Source: JBMYRH01 sp049602155 (GTDB lineage: Bacteria; Myxococcota_A; UBA9042; PHBI01; JBMYRH01). Taken from it: a stretch of 64,000 nt of DNA. The position numbers and the translations under genes are program-made. Below, one piece after another: positions 43,445-53,529 of this stretch. How positions within the stretch are numbered: position 1 is the first letter of the stretch; each line of letters opens with the position of its first letter. Where the stretch lies: positions 1-64,000 of the forward strand of contig JBMYRH010000015.1 of NCBI GenBank assembly GCA_049602155.1, written 5' to 3'. Below the pieces are notes generated by a model. The model ran no database searches and was not told the DNA's origin. It saw only the letters and a list, made by a program, of their open reading frames with translations.

Positions 43445-46400
43445 ATGAAGTCTCGTTTGTTTACGATCCGCACTCCCCGACGGCTCTGCGCCGTGTTGGC
43501 TGTACTGCTGACCTTGCCGGTCTTGTCCACCTCATGTGTGGACCAAATCGGTATGATCGACCGCACAAGCCCTGACAAGATCGAGAAGGCTCTCTTTGAG
43601 GGCGTCTGGATGTACAGTCAGACGACCGTCGACTCTCCGTACAGCACTTCTGTGAGCTTTACGGGAGAGATGAACTTCTTCGCGGACAACTTCAAGATCC
43701 TCTTCGACATTCAAGAGTCGCAGTTGATCGCCTATCCCGTCGTGGAGAAGGTTGATGGGTCCGAGAAGGGCTGGCGGATGCAACAAGTCCGCCGCTATTG
43801 GGATGCGGATGCGCGCGATACATTTCAGGAGATGTACGTGGGCCAACCGATCGCGATTTGGCCCATCACGAGCCACTTCGACCTGAACCGTAAGTACAAT
43901 ACGTACAACGGCGCCCAGTCCAATGAGCTCGTCGAGAACACGAGCGACCGACCGTGGTTCGAGCGCGACTACATCCGCGTCGACTGGTCCGGCCAGACGA
44001 TGCAGCCCTTCTTCTATAAGCTGATGGGTGGCATGGGCCCCATGAGCTACTTCGCAGGTGACTCCAAGGGCAACGAGGCTGACTCGATGTCCATGGACAC
44101 AGAGGGTGGCTATTTCGACTACGTCGTGACGACGATGGTGCCGTCACGTGGACAGGCCTACTGCAGCGTCTACAAGCTCTCCGCTTACGACTGCACCGCC
44201 GCGAACGTGAAGGTTCGCCACTCGTTCCGTCGCTTGGATCCGCGCCGTGACTACGAGCCGATCCGCTACCACAACATGGCAGAGCAAGATAAGTTCGGCT
44301 TCTTCGCGACAGACCGTCCTCACTACGATGAGGATTACGGCCCGAGCTACGCCGGCTCCCTTGAGTGGGCGAACCGCTGGAACCTCTGGATGACCAGCTA
44401 CAACTTCGTCACGCCCACTGACGCAGATGGTCGGCCCATCGAGACCACCTGCTGGAGTGACTACGAGTGTGATGAGGACGCAGGCGAACGCTGTCACAAG
44501 GAAGAGAGCTGGTTCGACGACGGCATGTGCAAGATCCCAGAGCCCAAGAAGTACGCAGACCGTGGCCATCGCCCGATCATCTACCACCTCAACCAAGACT
44601 GGCATGAGGACTACTTCGCTGAGGCCTACCACGCAGCCGAGGGCTGGAATGACACCTTCCGTGAGGCTGTCTCCTGGCAGCTCTTCTACGAGGAGCGTGA
44701 CGAGTACGGCGTGCGCGCATGTACTGTCCACAACGACTGCGCGAACGATAACCTCCTCGTCGACGCAGACATGGTGGTCACGAGCCAAGGTATCGTCTGT
44801 CACACCGACATTGACTGCGGAACGGGCGCTTATTGCAGCCAGGATGCAGGCATGTGTGCGACGGCGCGCGCCTGCGACGCCGACGCGCCTTGCGCTGTGG
44901 GTCAAGCGTGCTCCGGCGGCACCTGTACCCAGGACGGCAACCCCGTAGAGGACCTGGTCGACACGGTCGGCTTCCGCTCCTCCTCGATCATCTACCATGA
45001 CGGCCCCGCGGACCAAGACTTCCTGACCACCCAAGACGCCTTCTACGCGGACACCGTCGCAGCGACCGACGGCAACGGAGACCAGGTCCCCGATTTTGCA
45101 TGGGTGCGCTTCATCCACGCAGCCCCAGATGCCGGCGATGTCGGCCTCCGCATCTCGTGTGTCCCTCAATGTGACGGCCAGTCCTGCGGAAGCGACGGCT
45201 GTGGTGGCACATGTGGTACTTGCAGTAGCGACCAGGTCTGCAACACGCAGGGCGCCTGTGAGGCGTTCAATGGCGCTGCTAACCAATGTGTCCCCGACTG
45301 CGCTGGTAAGAGCGGATGTGACTCAAACGGTTGTGGGGGTGTGTGCGACAACTCCTGCACCGACCTCGGCGCTGTGCCTGGTGACGGTGGCGTCGAGCCT
45401 GTGGTCATCCCGGGTGGTGGTTACGACGCAGCGCGTGACTACGACCCCCAAAGCCCCGACACTGCTGACTTCATGGCGTTGGCCCCCAACGTCACGGGCT
45501 TGACCGGCCTTCGCTTCGAGGCACGCCAGGGCGGTAACGTCCTCGCCGCCGCCGGCAGCGACATCGTCGCGGGTAACTCCTACACGGTCGTCTTCAACGG
45601 CACCGACGTTCAAATCTTCGCTGTCAGCTTCCCTGACTCGGCGCGCGGCGTTCGCTTCATTCACTCCCGGAAGGGTGCGGGTCCTCTGGACTTTGCGCTG
45701 GCCGGTGTGCGCTTGAAGCCTGACGGCGCCAACGCTCCTTACGGGTCCGCCACCGTCTACCACAACATCGCGGGAGACGTTCAGCGCGCGACGGTCAGCT
45801 TGGCTGGGAGCCGCGGTGACTTCACCTGCTACACCAAGAACGACATCGGTCGTTGCGTGGGTTGGTCGGCGGATCTGGACGAGTCCGACCTGGAGCGCCG
45901 CAAAGAGATCAAGGCGTCTATCCCAGACCTCTACATCCTCTGCGAGAACAGCTACGACGACCTCACGGCGACCGACCAGGCGAACATCGACGCTGGTAAG
46001 GCCACACGCGCCCGCCTCGCCGATGACGCCCAGTTTATCCGTGACGAGAACGCCGACTACTTTGGCAACGCTTGGTACACGTACGAGAAGGACGGCGCTC
46101 CTTACAACCCCTGCGGTGACCCCGCGCTTGTCCCACACCCCGAGGCAGAGAAGCGCATCGGCGACATTCGTTACTCCTACTTCTACTGGATTAACGAGAT
46201 GCAGCGCTCTGGCCCCCTAGGCTACGGACCTTCGTTGAGCGACCCTGACTCTGGTCAGCTCATCAGCGCGACGGCGAACATCTACGGCGGTGTGATTCAC
46301 ACCTACAGCCAGTATGCCGCTGATATGATTCGCTTGGTCAATGGTGACATTGACACCGATGACGTCATCACGGGTCAGTGGATCCGCGACGCGCTCAAGG

Positions 46401-49033
46401 ACAAGGCGCCCAGCTCCCCTAACCACGATCCCACGGAGACCTTCCAGGGCGGGCTCACCTCCGCTGGGCACGGACATGGACACGGCGTTGAGATGGTGAC
46501 CATGGCCGATGGCTTCCAGATCCCCAAAGAGGTCTTCGAGTCACTGGAAGTGCCTCAGATGAACCGGAACCCCGAGTGGGAGTACCCGGAGCTGATGGAG
46601 TTCTTACGACACCCTGAGACGTTTAAGAACTACGTCCAGACCTCACTCCCCGCCATGGATCCTTCACATGGTCACCTTCGCTTGAATAAGCTGAAGGGGA
46701 CGATGATCGAGGACCTCATGATCAACGGCGAGATTGAGTTCGCCGGAGCCATGATGGACCCCGCTGGTGAGCTCAGCGCTGAAGAGCTGAAAGAGAAGAT
46801 GTCTCCGCTCAGCTGGGCATCCAAGCACGCCATGAAGCAGGAGGACGAGCGCGTTAAGCTGCTCGCCAAGAACAACCTCTTCATGGGTGAGTTCATCGAT
46901 GATGCGCTCTGGGGCCTCGCCAAGGACCTTCAGCAGAAGGGCTTCGAGGGCGATGAGCTTCGCCTCGAGGTGGGCCGCCGAATCCTTCGCGGCGTGCTTG
47001 AGCACGAGGTGGGCCACACCGTGGGTCTGCGCCACAACTTCTCTGGCTCCGTCGACATCTTCAACTTCCATGAGGAGTGGTACGAGGCGCGCGAGAAGGA
47101 CCTCATCTTCTGCAAAAACGATGACACCTGTGACGACGTGGGCGGCGAGACTTGCGCTATTAGCGACTGCACCACCGACGACGACTGCATCCTGGGTACG
47201 CTCTGCTACCAGGGACAGTGCTCAGGGCCTGAGGCGGATGACCCCTCTGCTCTGACCCCGACCGGTGTGTGCTCCTTCCGTATGGAAGACCTGACCTGCA
47301 ACAACTCCGCTGAGTGTGGTGAGGAGGAGGCGATCTGCTACAACGGTGGATGCCACACGCCTTCCCGTCAGTTCGTACCCCGTACGTCCATGACCGACAA
47401 CGAGAAGGGCGATCGCCGTACAGAGTACCAGTACTCCACCTGCATGGACTACGGTGGCCGCTTCAACTCGGACTTCCACGGCCTCGGCAAGTACGACTAC
47501 GCAGCCATCATGTTCGGCTACACGCAGTTGGTTGAGACCTACTCGAACACGACCAAGGTCTACGACCGTGTGAACCGTGCGTCGGAGCTTACCGGCCTCC
47601 CCGTGGAGCAGTGGTCCTTCTACTTGAACACGGACTACTGGCCGAACCGCGGCATGGGCTTCTTCCACCCCTTCCAATACCTCACCTCGTACATCGGTGT
47701 AGAGGAGAACAAGGAGCGTATCCCTCGTCCTTACGAGCAGGTGCGTTACCAGAAAGAGATGATCTCGAACGACGTCCGAGAGTGGACCGACATCGAGCAC
47801 CTCGAGGTTCCCTACGCTTACTGCTCGGACGAGTTCCGCGGCAACATGGGCTGCTACTACTTCGACATGGGTGTCGACATGGGCGAGATGGCCCGCCACG
47901 CACGTGACCAGCTGACCCATTACTACATCTTCGATGCCTTCAAGCGTGAGCGCCTCTTCTACGGTGACTACGGCAACCCGGCGTCTTACTTTGGTCGTAT
48001 CTACGACCGTTACTTCCGCGTCCTCGGTGACGTCGGCATGTTCTTCGCGTTCTACGACACGCTGCTCTTCCGCTACTCGTGGTACCAGAGCTGGAAAGAC
48101 AACCCGATGGGCGGCGCCAGTATGGAGCGCTCTGCGCTGCAGACCTTCGGCTACCTCCAAGACGTCGTGTCGTCACCTGCGCCAGGTTCGTACAGGCTTG
48201 AAGAGGTCCGCCCTGGTCAGACTGCGTACGTGAACTTCGACCTCACGACGGGCGCCGAGGGCAGTGAACTCGACATCCCGCTCGGCGTCGGACGCTTCCC
48301 GACAACTCAGTTCTCCCAGCAGTACGGCTACGACTGGAACCAGCATCCGCTGTGGTTCGGTAGCTTCTGGGAGAAGCTCGGTGCGCTCATGACCCTGACC
48401 GACTCGACGGCCTACTTCGTCGACACCGCGGTGGGCGAGCAGCTCGACATCGGCATCGGCACGTCGCTGGGTTACAACACGGTCTTCGACGATGAGATGA
48501 ACGCCTTCTTGGGCGGCATCATCGCCGACGAGATGACCCTCTACTCAGGTCGCTGGGACGAGGTGGGCCAGAAGTACACGCCGCCCTCCATCTCCCTCGC
48601 TGCGCCGAGCGGTGACGTCGTGGAGCCGGGCTTGAACACCTTCACCTTGAAGCTCTACGCGGCGGTCTACGGGTTGGCGTTCTTGCCAGCCGGCTTCGAC
48701 CCACGCTTTATCGACGCGACGGCGGTCTACCTCGATGGTGAGGCGACTCAGTACAGCCATGACGATCCTACGATCGTGGAGCATCGCTTCAGTGACCCGG
48801 TTGGCGGAAAGGTCTACGTGGCTTACTCCAACAACTACGGTGAGTTCGACGCGGTGAAGATCTCCTCCGGAGCCGTCCTGATTGACCGAGCTCAGGCGCT
48901 TGCAGACGACTGGCAAGAGGCCACCGGTAATGACCGCCTAGAAATCGAACGACAGATGTCCGACCTTCGAGAGATCCTCGATGTGCTGCGCAACCTCAAT
49001 CACATTTACGGCGCTAGCACGCTCGGCCTGTAG
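43445..49033 (+). CDS. Giant metzincin-type zinc metalloprotease lipoprotein with Cys-rich inserts
   Basis: A 1862-residue protein; ATG 43445 follows AGAGG, and a signal peptide ends at Leu-Ser-Thr-Ser-Cys (an imperfect lipobox). The zinc motif H-E-V-G-H-T-V-G-L-R-H-N-F begins at residue 1187 and the Met-turn S-T-C-M-D-Y-G has Met1334, as in DUF4953/Met-zincin proteins. Cys-rich modules interrupt it at about 335-365, 424-500, 572-643 and 1222-1308. Two DUF4397-like beta segments (V-R-F-I-H-A-A-P-D-A and a second near 734) flank the third. Likely an active surface or periplasmic protease; substrate unknown. A paralog follows after 11 bases. Confidence 0.85.
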   Translation: MKSRLFTIRTPRRLCAVLAVLLTLPVLSTSCVDQIGMIDRTSPDKIEKALFEGVWMYSQTTVDSPYSTSVSFTGEMNFFADNFKILFDIQESQLIAYPVVEKVDGSEKGWRMQQVRRYWDADARDTFQEMYVGQPIAIWPITSHFDLNRKYNTYNGAQSNELVENTSDRPWFERDYIRVDWSGQTMQPFFYKLMGGMGPMSYFAGDSKGNEADSMSMDTEGGYFDYVVTTMVPSRGQAYCSVYKLSAYDCTAANVKVRHSFRRLDPRRDYEPIRYHNMAEQDKFGFFATDRPHYDEDYGPSYAGSLEWANRWNLWMTSYNFVTPTDADGRPIETTCWSDYECDEDAGERCHKEESWFDDGMCKIPEPKKYADRGHRPIIYHLNQDWHEDYFAEAYHAAEGWNDTFREAVSWQLFYEERDEYGVRACTVHNDCANDNLLVDADMVVTSQGIVCHTDIDCGTGAYCSQDAGMCATARACDADAPCAVGQACSGGTCTQDGNPVEDLVDTVGFRSSSIIYHDGPADQDFLTTQDAFYADTVAATDGNGDQVPDFAWVRFIHAAPDAGDVGLRISCVPQCDGQSCGSDGCGGTCGTCSSDQVCNTQGACEAFNGAANQCVPDCAGKSGCDSNGCGGVCDNSCTDLGAVPGDGGVEPVVIPGGGYDAARDYDPQSPDTADFMALAPNVTGLTGLRFEARQGGNVLAAAGSDIVAGNSYTVVFNGTDVQIFAVSFPDSARGVRFIHSRKGAGPLDFALAGVRLKPDGANAPYGSATVYHNIAGDVQRATVSLAGSRGDFTCYTKNDIGRCVGWSADLDESDLERRKEIKASIPDLYILCENSYDDLTATDQANIDAGKATRARLADDAQFIRDENADYFGNAWYTYEKDGAPYNPCGDPALVPHPEAEKRIGDIRYSYFYWINEMQRSGPLGYGPSLSDPDSGQLISATANIYGGVIHTYSQYAADMIRLVNGDIDTDDVITGQWIRDALKDKAPSSPNHDPTETFQGGLTSAGHGHGHGVEMVTMADGFQIPKEVFESLEVPQMNRNPEWEYPELMEFLRHPETFKNYVQTSLPAMDPSHGHLRLNKLKGTMIEDLMINGEIEFAGAMMDPAGELSAEELKEKMSPLSWASKHAMKQEDERVKLLAKNNLFMGEFIDDALWGLAKDLQQKGFEGDELRLEVGRRILRGVLEHEVGHTVGLRHNFSGSVDIFNFHEEWYEAREKDLIFCKNDDTCDDVGGETCAISDCTTDDDCILGTLCYQGQCSGPEADDPSALTPTGVCSFRMEDLTCNNSAECGEEEAICYNGGCHTPSRQFVPRTSMTDNEKGDRRTEYQYSTCMDYGGRFNSDFHGLGKYDYAAIMFGYTQLVETYSNTTKVYDRVNRASELTGLPVEQWSFYLNTDYWPNRGMGFFHPFQYLTSYIGVEENKERIPRPYEQVRYQKEMISNDVREWTDIEHLEVPYAYCSDEFRGNMGCYYFDMGVDMGEMARHARDQLTHYYIFDAFKRERLFYGDYGNPASYFGRIYDRYFRVLGDVGMFFAFYDTLLFRYSWYQSWKDNPMGGASMERSALQTFGYLQDVVSSPAPGSYRLEEVRPGQTAYVNFDLTTGAEGSELDIPLGVGRFPTTQFSQQYGYDWNQHPLWFGSFWEKLGALMTLTDSTAYFVDTAVGEQLDIGIGTSLGYNTVFDDEMNAFLGGIIADEMTLYSGRWDEVGQKYTPPSISLAAPSGDVVEPGLNTFTLKLYAAVYGLAFLPAGFDPRFIDATAVYLDGEATQYSHDDPTIVEHRFSDPVGGKVYVAYSNNYGEFDAVKISSGAVLIDRAQALADDWQEATGNDRLEIERQMSDLREILDVLRNLNHIYGASTLGL

Positions 49034-49044
49034 GGAGAATGACG

Positions 49045-52000
49045 ATGCATAACCAGACGATCACATTTGGATTGAAAGGCGTGTCCCGACTCGCCTGTGC
49101 CTTGCTTGCGCTTCCCCTCCTTGCCGGGAGTGGATGTGTGCAGCCTGAGGAGATCAACCGGGTTCAGCCAAACCTCATCAAGAAGAGCGACCTCGTCGGC
49201 GAGTGGTACATGCTCGACACGGTGGTAAAGGCGCCCTACGCAGGTACCCGTGGCTTTAACGGCTACCAGGGTGCAGTGGACCGCGGCGTCTTCGAGGTGG
49301 AGGAGGACTATGTCTACTTCTACCGGACCTACGAGTTCGTTCAGAACGTCGAAGCCCAGGGCATGAAGGGCGACACGGACACTCCGCTTCTCGATGAGAA
49401 CGGGGACCCCGTCGTGATCACCCGCACGTTGCCTGACGGCACGACAGAGACCGTAGAGCGCTACGTCTACCGGAGCGCCCCTTTGGCGCGTTGGATGATC
49501 AAGTCTCACGTGGATGTCCGCAAGTCCTACAACCCGCTGACGGGCGAGGAGTCTAACGTCACGGTCGAGGACGGCAGCGAGAAGTACTGGTACCAGCGCG
49601 ACTATGTCCGCGTGGACTTCGGCATCGACATGGGCCTGAACTTCAAGCGCATGGGCACGATGATGGCCGGCATCTACGAGGGCGACGTCTCCGCAGAGGG
49701 ACTTCAGTTCCGCGTCGAGGATGACGGGCAGTACATGGACTGGGTGACCAAGTACATGATGCCAGCGCCTGCGATGTACTTAGCGGGTTACGGCCGTGTC
49801 CCGGCGTGCCTCTTCTACGCTTGGTACATGGGGGCTTACTACGAGTGTGATGTGGAGGAGATCCACATCCGCACCTCGATGAAGCGCGTGGATCCGAACA
49901 ACACCTACCAGGCGCTCGATTACAACGACCACATGATGTCTCGCTTCGGATTCTTCCGTAGTCATCGTCAGCAGTGGGACGAGAACTTCGGCTCCACCTT
50001 CAGTGACGCCACGCATCAGGCAAACCGTTGGGATATGTGGCAGGAGTGGATCCTGGACGACTCGGGCAACCCTCAGTACGACCAGATGCAGACCAAGCCG
50101 ATCGTGTACTACATCTCCCCGGACTTCCCGCCGGAGTTGATGCCAGGTGCCCTCGACCTCGCCGACCAGTGGAACAAGCTCTTCGTTGAGATGGTCCGTG
50201 ACATGACCGGTGATGCCTCCTTCAACGAGCGCATGTGGGTCTTGTGCGAGAACAACACCGCAGACCTTCAAAAGCGGCTGCAAGCTGACCCGAATGCGCT
50301 CGTGGCAGAGACTGACCCCGCGCTGTGTGGTGATGTCGACGCTGTGAAGTACTTGGGTGACCTTCGCTACGCTCAGGTGAACAGCGTCAATGAGCCGACC
50401 CAGTTTGGTCTCTATGGCTATGGACCGTCCGCAAATGATCCGCTCACCGGTCAGACGTTCCATGCCAACGCCAACATGTACACCGGCAACATCCGGCAGG
50501 GTGCTTGGACGGCTGTGGACATGATTGAGTACGAGGCAGGCGTTCAGAGTTTCCGCGATGTGACGCAGTCCGAGCACATCGAGATCAAGAACAGCACGGC
50601 AGCCCTCAAGGGCACCCAGCGTTCACCTCGCTCGTACGCCTCGGTGGAGGACGCTCAGTTCGCTGCACTGCAGACGATGGAGATGCAGGCGGCTAATGGG
50701 CTGACGCAGAACGCGCTCCCGACTGACGAGACGAACTTCGCAAAGGCCCGCGCTAACCGCCTCTTGAACAAGGAGAGCGTCGAGTGGCTGTGGAAGAACG
50801 CCGACATGGCGGCCCTCGCCGGTGCACCCGTCTTCGATCTTGAGAAGATCGACGACCCCGATGGGCTCTTGGAGGACATCGTCCACCCGACCCACATGAT
50901 GGATACGGAGGCGATGGTTCGCGAGCGCCTCGAGGAGCAGCAGGCCCACGGCCTTCAAGCCATCGATATGGCGGAGTCCTTTGATGACACCACGCGCGGC
51001 CTCGCTCTTGAGTACAAGGCTGTCTACGATAAGGCCGTCTGTGAGGGTGTCCAGGCACAACTCCAGGACGGCGAAGACCTCGTCTTCGACTTGTCTGTCT
51101 TCGACGAGCCCGGCGCACCTTGCAGCTTCACCGACGACGCCACGGGAGAGACCTACACGGACTCTAGCGCGTGCTCCGAGGACCAGGTCTGCACCTACCT
51201 CGACCAGGCCGACGTCCAGCGTAAGTACTGCCTGACTCCCTGCAACACGGGTGATCTCCTTGACCAGCTCCGCGCCGAGATTCGCCGCGTGAACCAGATC
51301 TCGAATCAGGTTTACTGGGATCCGAACGCGCTCTACAGCGACGTGAAAGATGACCGTGTCCGCACGAGCCAGCTGGCGATGCGCGCGATTCTGGAGCCTG
51401 TGCGACAGGAGGTCTTCGAGGACGTCTTTGACCGCATGTGGTCCACGATCGCCCTCCACGAGGTCGGTCATACCATGGGTCTTCGCCATAACTTCGCGTC
51501 CTCCACGGACGCGCTGAACTACTTCCCCGAGTACTGGGAGCTTAAGGGCACCGAGGACAGCGAGGGTACTTGGCATCCGACTAACCTCTGGGAGCGTGAG
51601 ACGCGCAGTCAGGTGGGACAGCGGATGCGTGAGAATCAGCAGACCTCCGTGATGGAGTACGGTGCTGGCTTCAATTCTCGCTACAAAGGCCTCGGTAGCT
51701 ACGACTACGCGGCCGTCTACTTCGGGTACGGTGGCTTGCTGAACGTCTTTAATAAGGCGCCTGACATGAGCACCTTGGAGACGGATCTCGAGGAGCCGGA
51801 GGACAGCGATCCGACCAACTTCGGCCTGCGCCCTGGTATCGAGCAGCCGCTGGCGAAGGTCCTGCGTAAGCGCCACCACACCAACTACCCTGAGATCTTC
51901 GGCGGTGTGGAGAACATGTACGACCGCCGTGCGGTGCCCTGGCAAGACCTCATCGCTGTCGGCGACGATGGTGAGCGTGTGGCATGTAATATGTTCGACG

Positions 52001-53454
52001 ACCCTTACGACACCGCAGTGTGTGGTCAGGCCAACTCCTTCTGTCGTGCGTTCCCGACCGGGCACTTCTGCACGAAGCCGGACATGGTCGAGGTGCCGCT
52101 CCGCTTCTGCTCGGATGAGTTCAACCAGCGTTCACCGACTTGCCAGACCCGCGATGAGGGTGCTGACATGTTCGAGATCGTGACCAACTCGATCGACGAC
52201 TACGAGGCCTACTGGCCCTTCCGTGCCTACAAGCGTGACAACGACTTGTTCTACCCTGGTCGTACCTACTACGGCCGCGTCATGGGTGACATGCTGCAGT
52301 GGCGTAAGCACTGGGAGCACTGGGCGTACGACTACGCGCGCTACAACATGGTCGAGGCGAACGGCGTCGGCTGGTGGGAGAACCGCTACGGTCAGCCCTG
52401 GCACCTCGACGTCAACGGTGGACTCTCCGAGACCATCGCTGCGCAGGCCATCTTCACGCAGTTCGCGAACATCTTCGGCCGGCCCTCGACAGGCTACTAC
52501 GGCTGGAACAGTCAGAAGAACCGCTACGAGCCTGTCGTCAACAACGGCAAGAACAGCTACTGCAACTTCCACGACGTCTATGAGGACACGGGCGCCCGCC
52601 CGATGTACCCGAGCTATGACTTCTCGGGTTACATCTACACGCCATCGCGTGCAGGGACCTTCTACGACCGCCTTGGTGCGCTGCAGATCATGACTTACCC
52701 GTACCTGATCTTCGCAACAGGCGTCGACCGCATGTACGACATGAAGCGCTTCCGTTTGTCCTTCGCGGACGTCTGGCCACAGCGTATGCAGAACATCTTG
52801 TCCGGCCTCGTGACCGGCGACCCGGCTCCCTTCGGTTGGTGCATTGAGCATGTCTTCAGTGACAACAACACCGACAAAGAGGTCGACTGCGGTAAAGCAG
52901 ACCCGACCATCGTGAAGGAGCGCATGTGGTTCGGTACGACTGAGGAGTTCGACGCGTGGTACGACAACTGTGAGCCACTGACGATTGAGCCGGAGTACAC
53001 GTTCCCGACGACTCAGTACCGTCTCCCTGCGCTGGCGACCATCTACGGCATGGTTAACCTGGCGACGACCTTCGACCAGAGCTTTACGGACCGCATCCGG
53101 CTCTGGCTCGACGGTGGCGGTACGGACATCACGATCCCCGACGGTTTCGAGACGATCACGTACTCAGACCCGTTCTCGGGCAAGACTTACGTGGCGTCCT
53201 ACGACCCAGAAGAGTTCGACCCCTACGCGAAGGCCCGTCCTCGTGACACGCTCCCTGGTCAGACCATCGAGCCTCACGGGCACAAATACTGGCCTGCAGC
53301 GTACATGCTCGCTCGCGCCAATGAGCTCTTGGGTGAGTACGGTGGGAACATGACTCAGCTCTCTGATGAGTACACCTACAGCGAGCTTCAGCAGATGGTC
53401 GGCCGTATGGAGATCATTCGAGGCCTCTACCGAGCCATCGAGTTCGGCTGGTAG
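49045..53454 (+). CDS. Second giant metzincin-type metalloprotease, paralog of the preceding gene
   Basis: A 1469-residue protein. ATG 49045 is preferred over 49039 because AGGGAGA ends directly before the latter. The signal peptide ends near Leu-Ala-Gly-Ser-Gly-Cys, so lipidation is possible but the box is weak. H-E-V-G-H-T-M-G-L-R-H-N-F starts at residue 805 and the Met-turn S-V-M-E-Y-G has Met870, 65 residues later. That is the compact spacing, without the Cys-rich insert of its neighbour. One Cys-rich patch lies at about 666-735, before the catalytic domain. Similar flanking blocks, such as Y-D-Y-A-A and W-Y-x-R-D-Y-V-R-V-D, confirm paralogy. Last gene of the operon. Confidence 0.85.
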   Translation: MHNQTITFGLKGVSRLACALLALPLLAGSGCVQPEEINRVQPNLIKKSDLVGEWYMLDTVVKAPYAGTRGFNGYQGAVDRGVFEVEEDYVYFYRTYEFVQNVEAQGMKGDTDTPLLDENGDPVVITRTLPDGTTETVERYVYRSAPLARWMIKSHVDVRKSYNPLTGEESNVTVEDGSEKYWYQRDYVRVDFGIDMGLNFKRMGTMMAGIYEGDVSAEGLQFRVEDDGQYMDWVTKYMMPAPAMYLAGYGRVPACLFYAWYMGAYYECDVEEIHIRTSMKRVDPNNTYQALDYNDHMMSRFGFFRSHRQQWDENFGSTFSDATHQANRWDMWQEWILDDSGNPQYDQMQTKPIVYYISPDFPPELMPGALDLADQWNKLFVEMVRDMTGDASFNERMWVLCENNTADLQKRLQADPNALVAETDPALCGDVDAVKYLGDLRYAQVNSVNEPTQFGLYGYGPSANDPLTGQTFHANANMYTGNIRQGAWTAVDMIEYEAGVQSFRDVTQSEHIEIKNSTAALKGTQRSPRSYASVEDAQFAALQTMEMQAANGLTQNALPTDETNFAKARANRLLNKESVEWLWKNADMAALAGAPVFDLEKIDDPDGLLEDIVHPTHMMDTEAMVRERLEEQQAHGLQAIDMAESFDDTTRGLALEYKAVYDKAVCEGVQAQLQDGEDLVFDLSVFDEPGAPCSFTDDATGETYTDSSACSEDQVCTYLDQADVQRKYCLTPCNTGDLLDQLRAEIRRVNQISNQVYWDPNALYSDVKDDRVRTSQLAMRAILEPVRQEVFEDVFDRMWSTIALHEVGHTMGLRHNFASSTDALNYFPEYWELKGTEDSEGTWHPTNLWERETRSQVGQRMRENQQTSVMEYGAGFNSRYKGLGSYDYAAVYFGYGGLLNVFNKAPDMSTLETDLEEPEDSDPTNFGLRPGIEQPLAKVLRKRHHTNYPEIFGGVENMYDRRAVPWQDLIAVGDDGERVACNMFDDPYDTAVCGQANSFCRAFPTGHFCTKPDMVEVPLRFCSDEFNQRSPTCQTRDEGADMFEIVTNSIDDYEAYWPFRAYKRDNDLFYPGRTYYGRVMGDMLQWRKHWEHWAYDYARYNMVEANGVGWWENRYGQPWHLDVNGGLSETIAAQAIFTQFANIFGRPSTGYYGWNSQKNRYEPVVNNGKNSYCNFHDVYEDTGARPMYPSYDFSGYIYTPSRAGTFYDRLGALQIMTYPYLIFATGVDRMYDMKRFRLSFADVWPQRMQNILSGLVTGDPAPFGWCIEHVFSDNNTDKEVDCGKADPTIVKERMWFGTTEEFDAWYDNCEPLTIEPEYTFPTTQYRLPALATIYGMVNLATTFDQSFTDRIRLWLDGGGTDITIPDGFETITYSDPFSGKTYVASYDPEEFDPYAKARPRDTLPGQTIEPHGHKYWPAAYMLARANELLGEYGGNMTQLSDEYTYSELQQMVGRMEIIRGLYRAIEFGW

Positions 53455-53479
53455 GTCGTCACGCTACGCGTTAACGCAA

Positions 53480-53512
53480 CGCCCCGAAGCACGATGTGCT
53501 CCGGGGCGTTTT
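53480..53512 (+). terminator. Intrinsic terminator of the barrel/metzincin operon
   Basis: CGCCCCGAAGCAC and GTGCTCCGGGGCG pair around a GAT loop with one mismatch and are followed by TTTT. It lies 26 bases after the second metzincin stop and ends 18 bases before the end of the convergent Smr gene. Confidence 0.85.
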
Positions 53513-53529
53513 GCGTTTAGGGGCGCCGC

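Noticed and set aside
50623..52065. A 480-codon antisense frame inside the second metzincin gene
   Set aside because: Same effect of codon bias; the sense frame contains the zinc motif and Met-turn, so the antisense frame is not credible.
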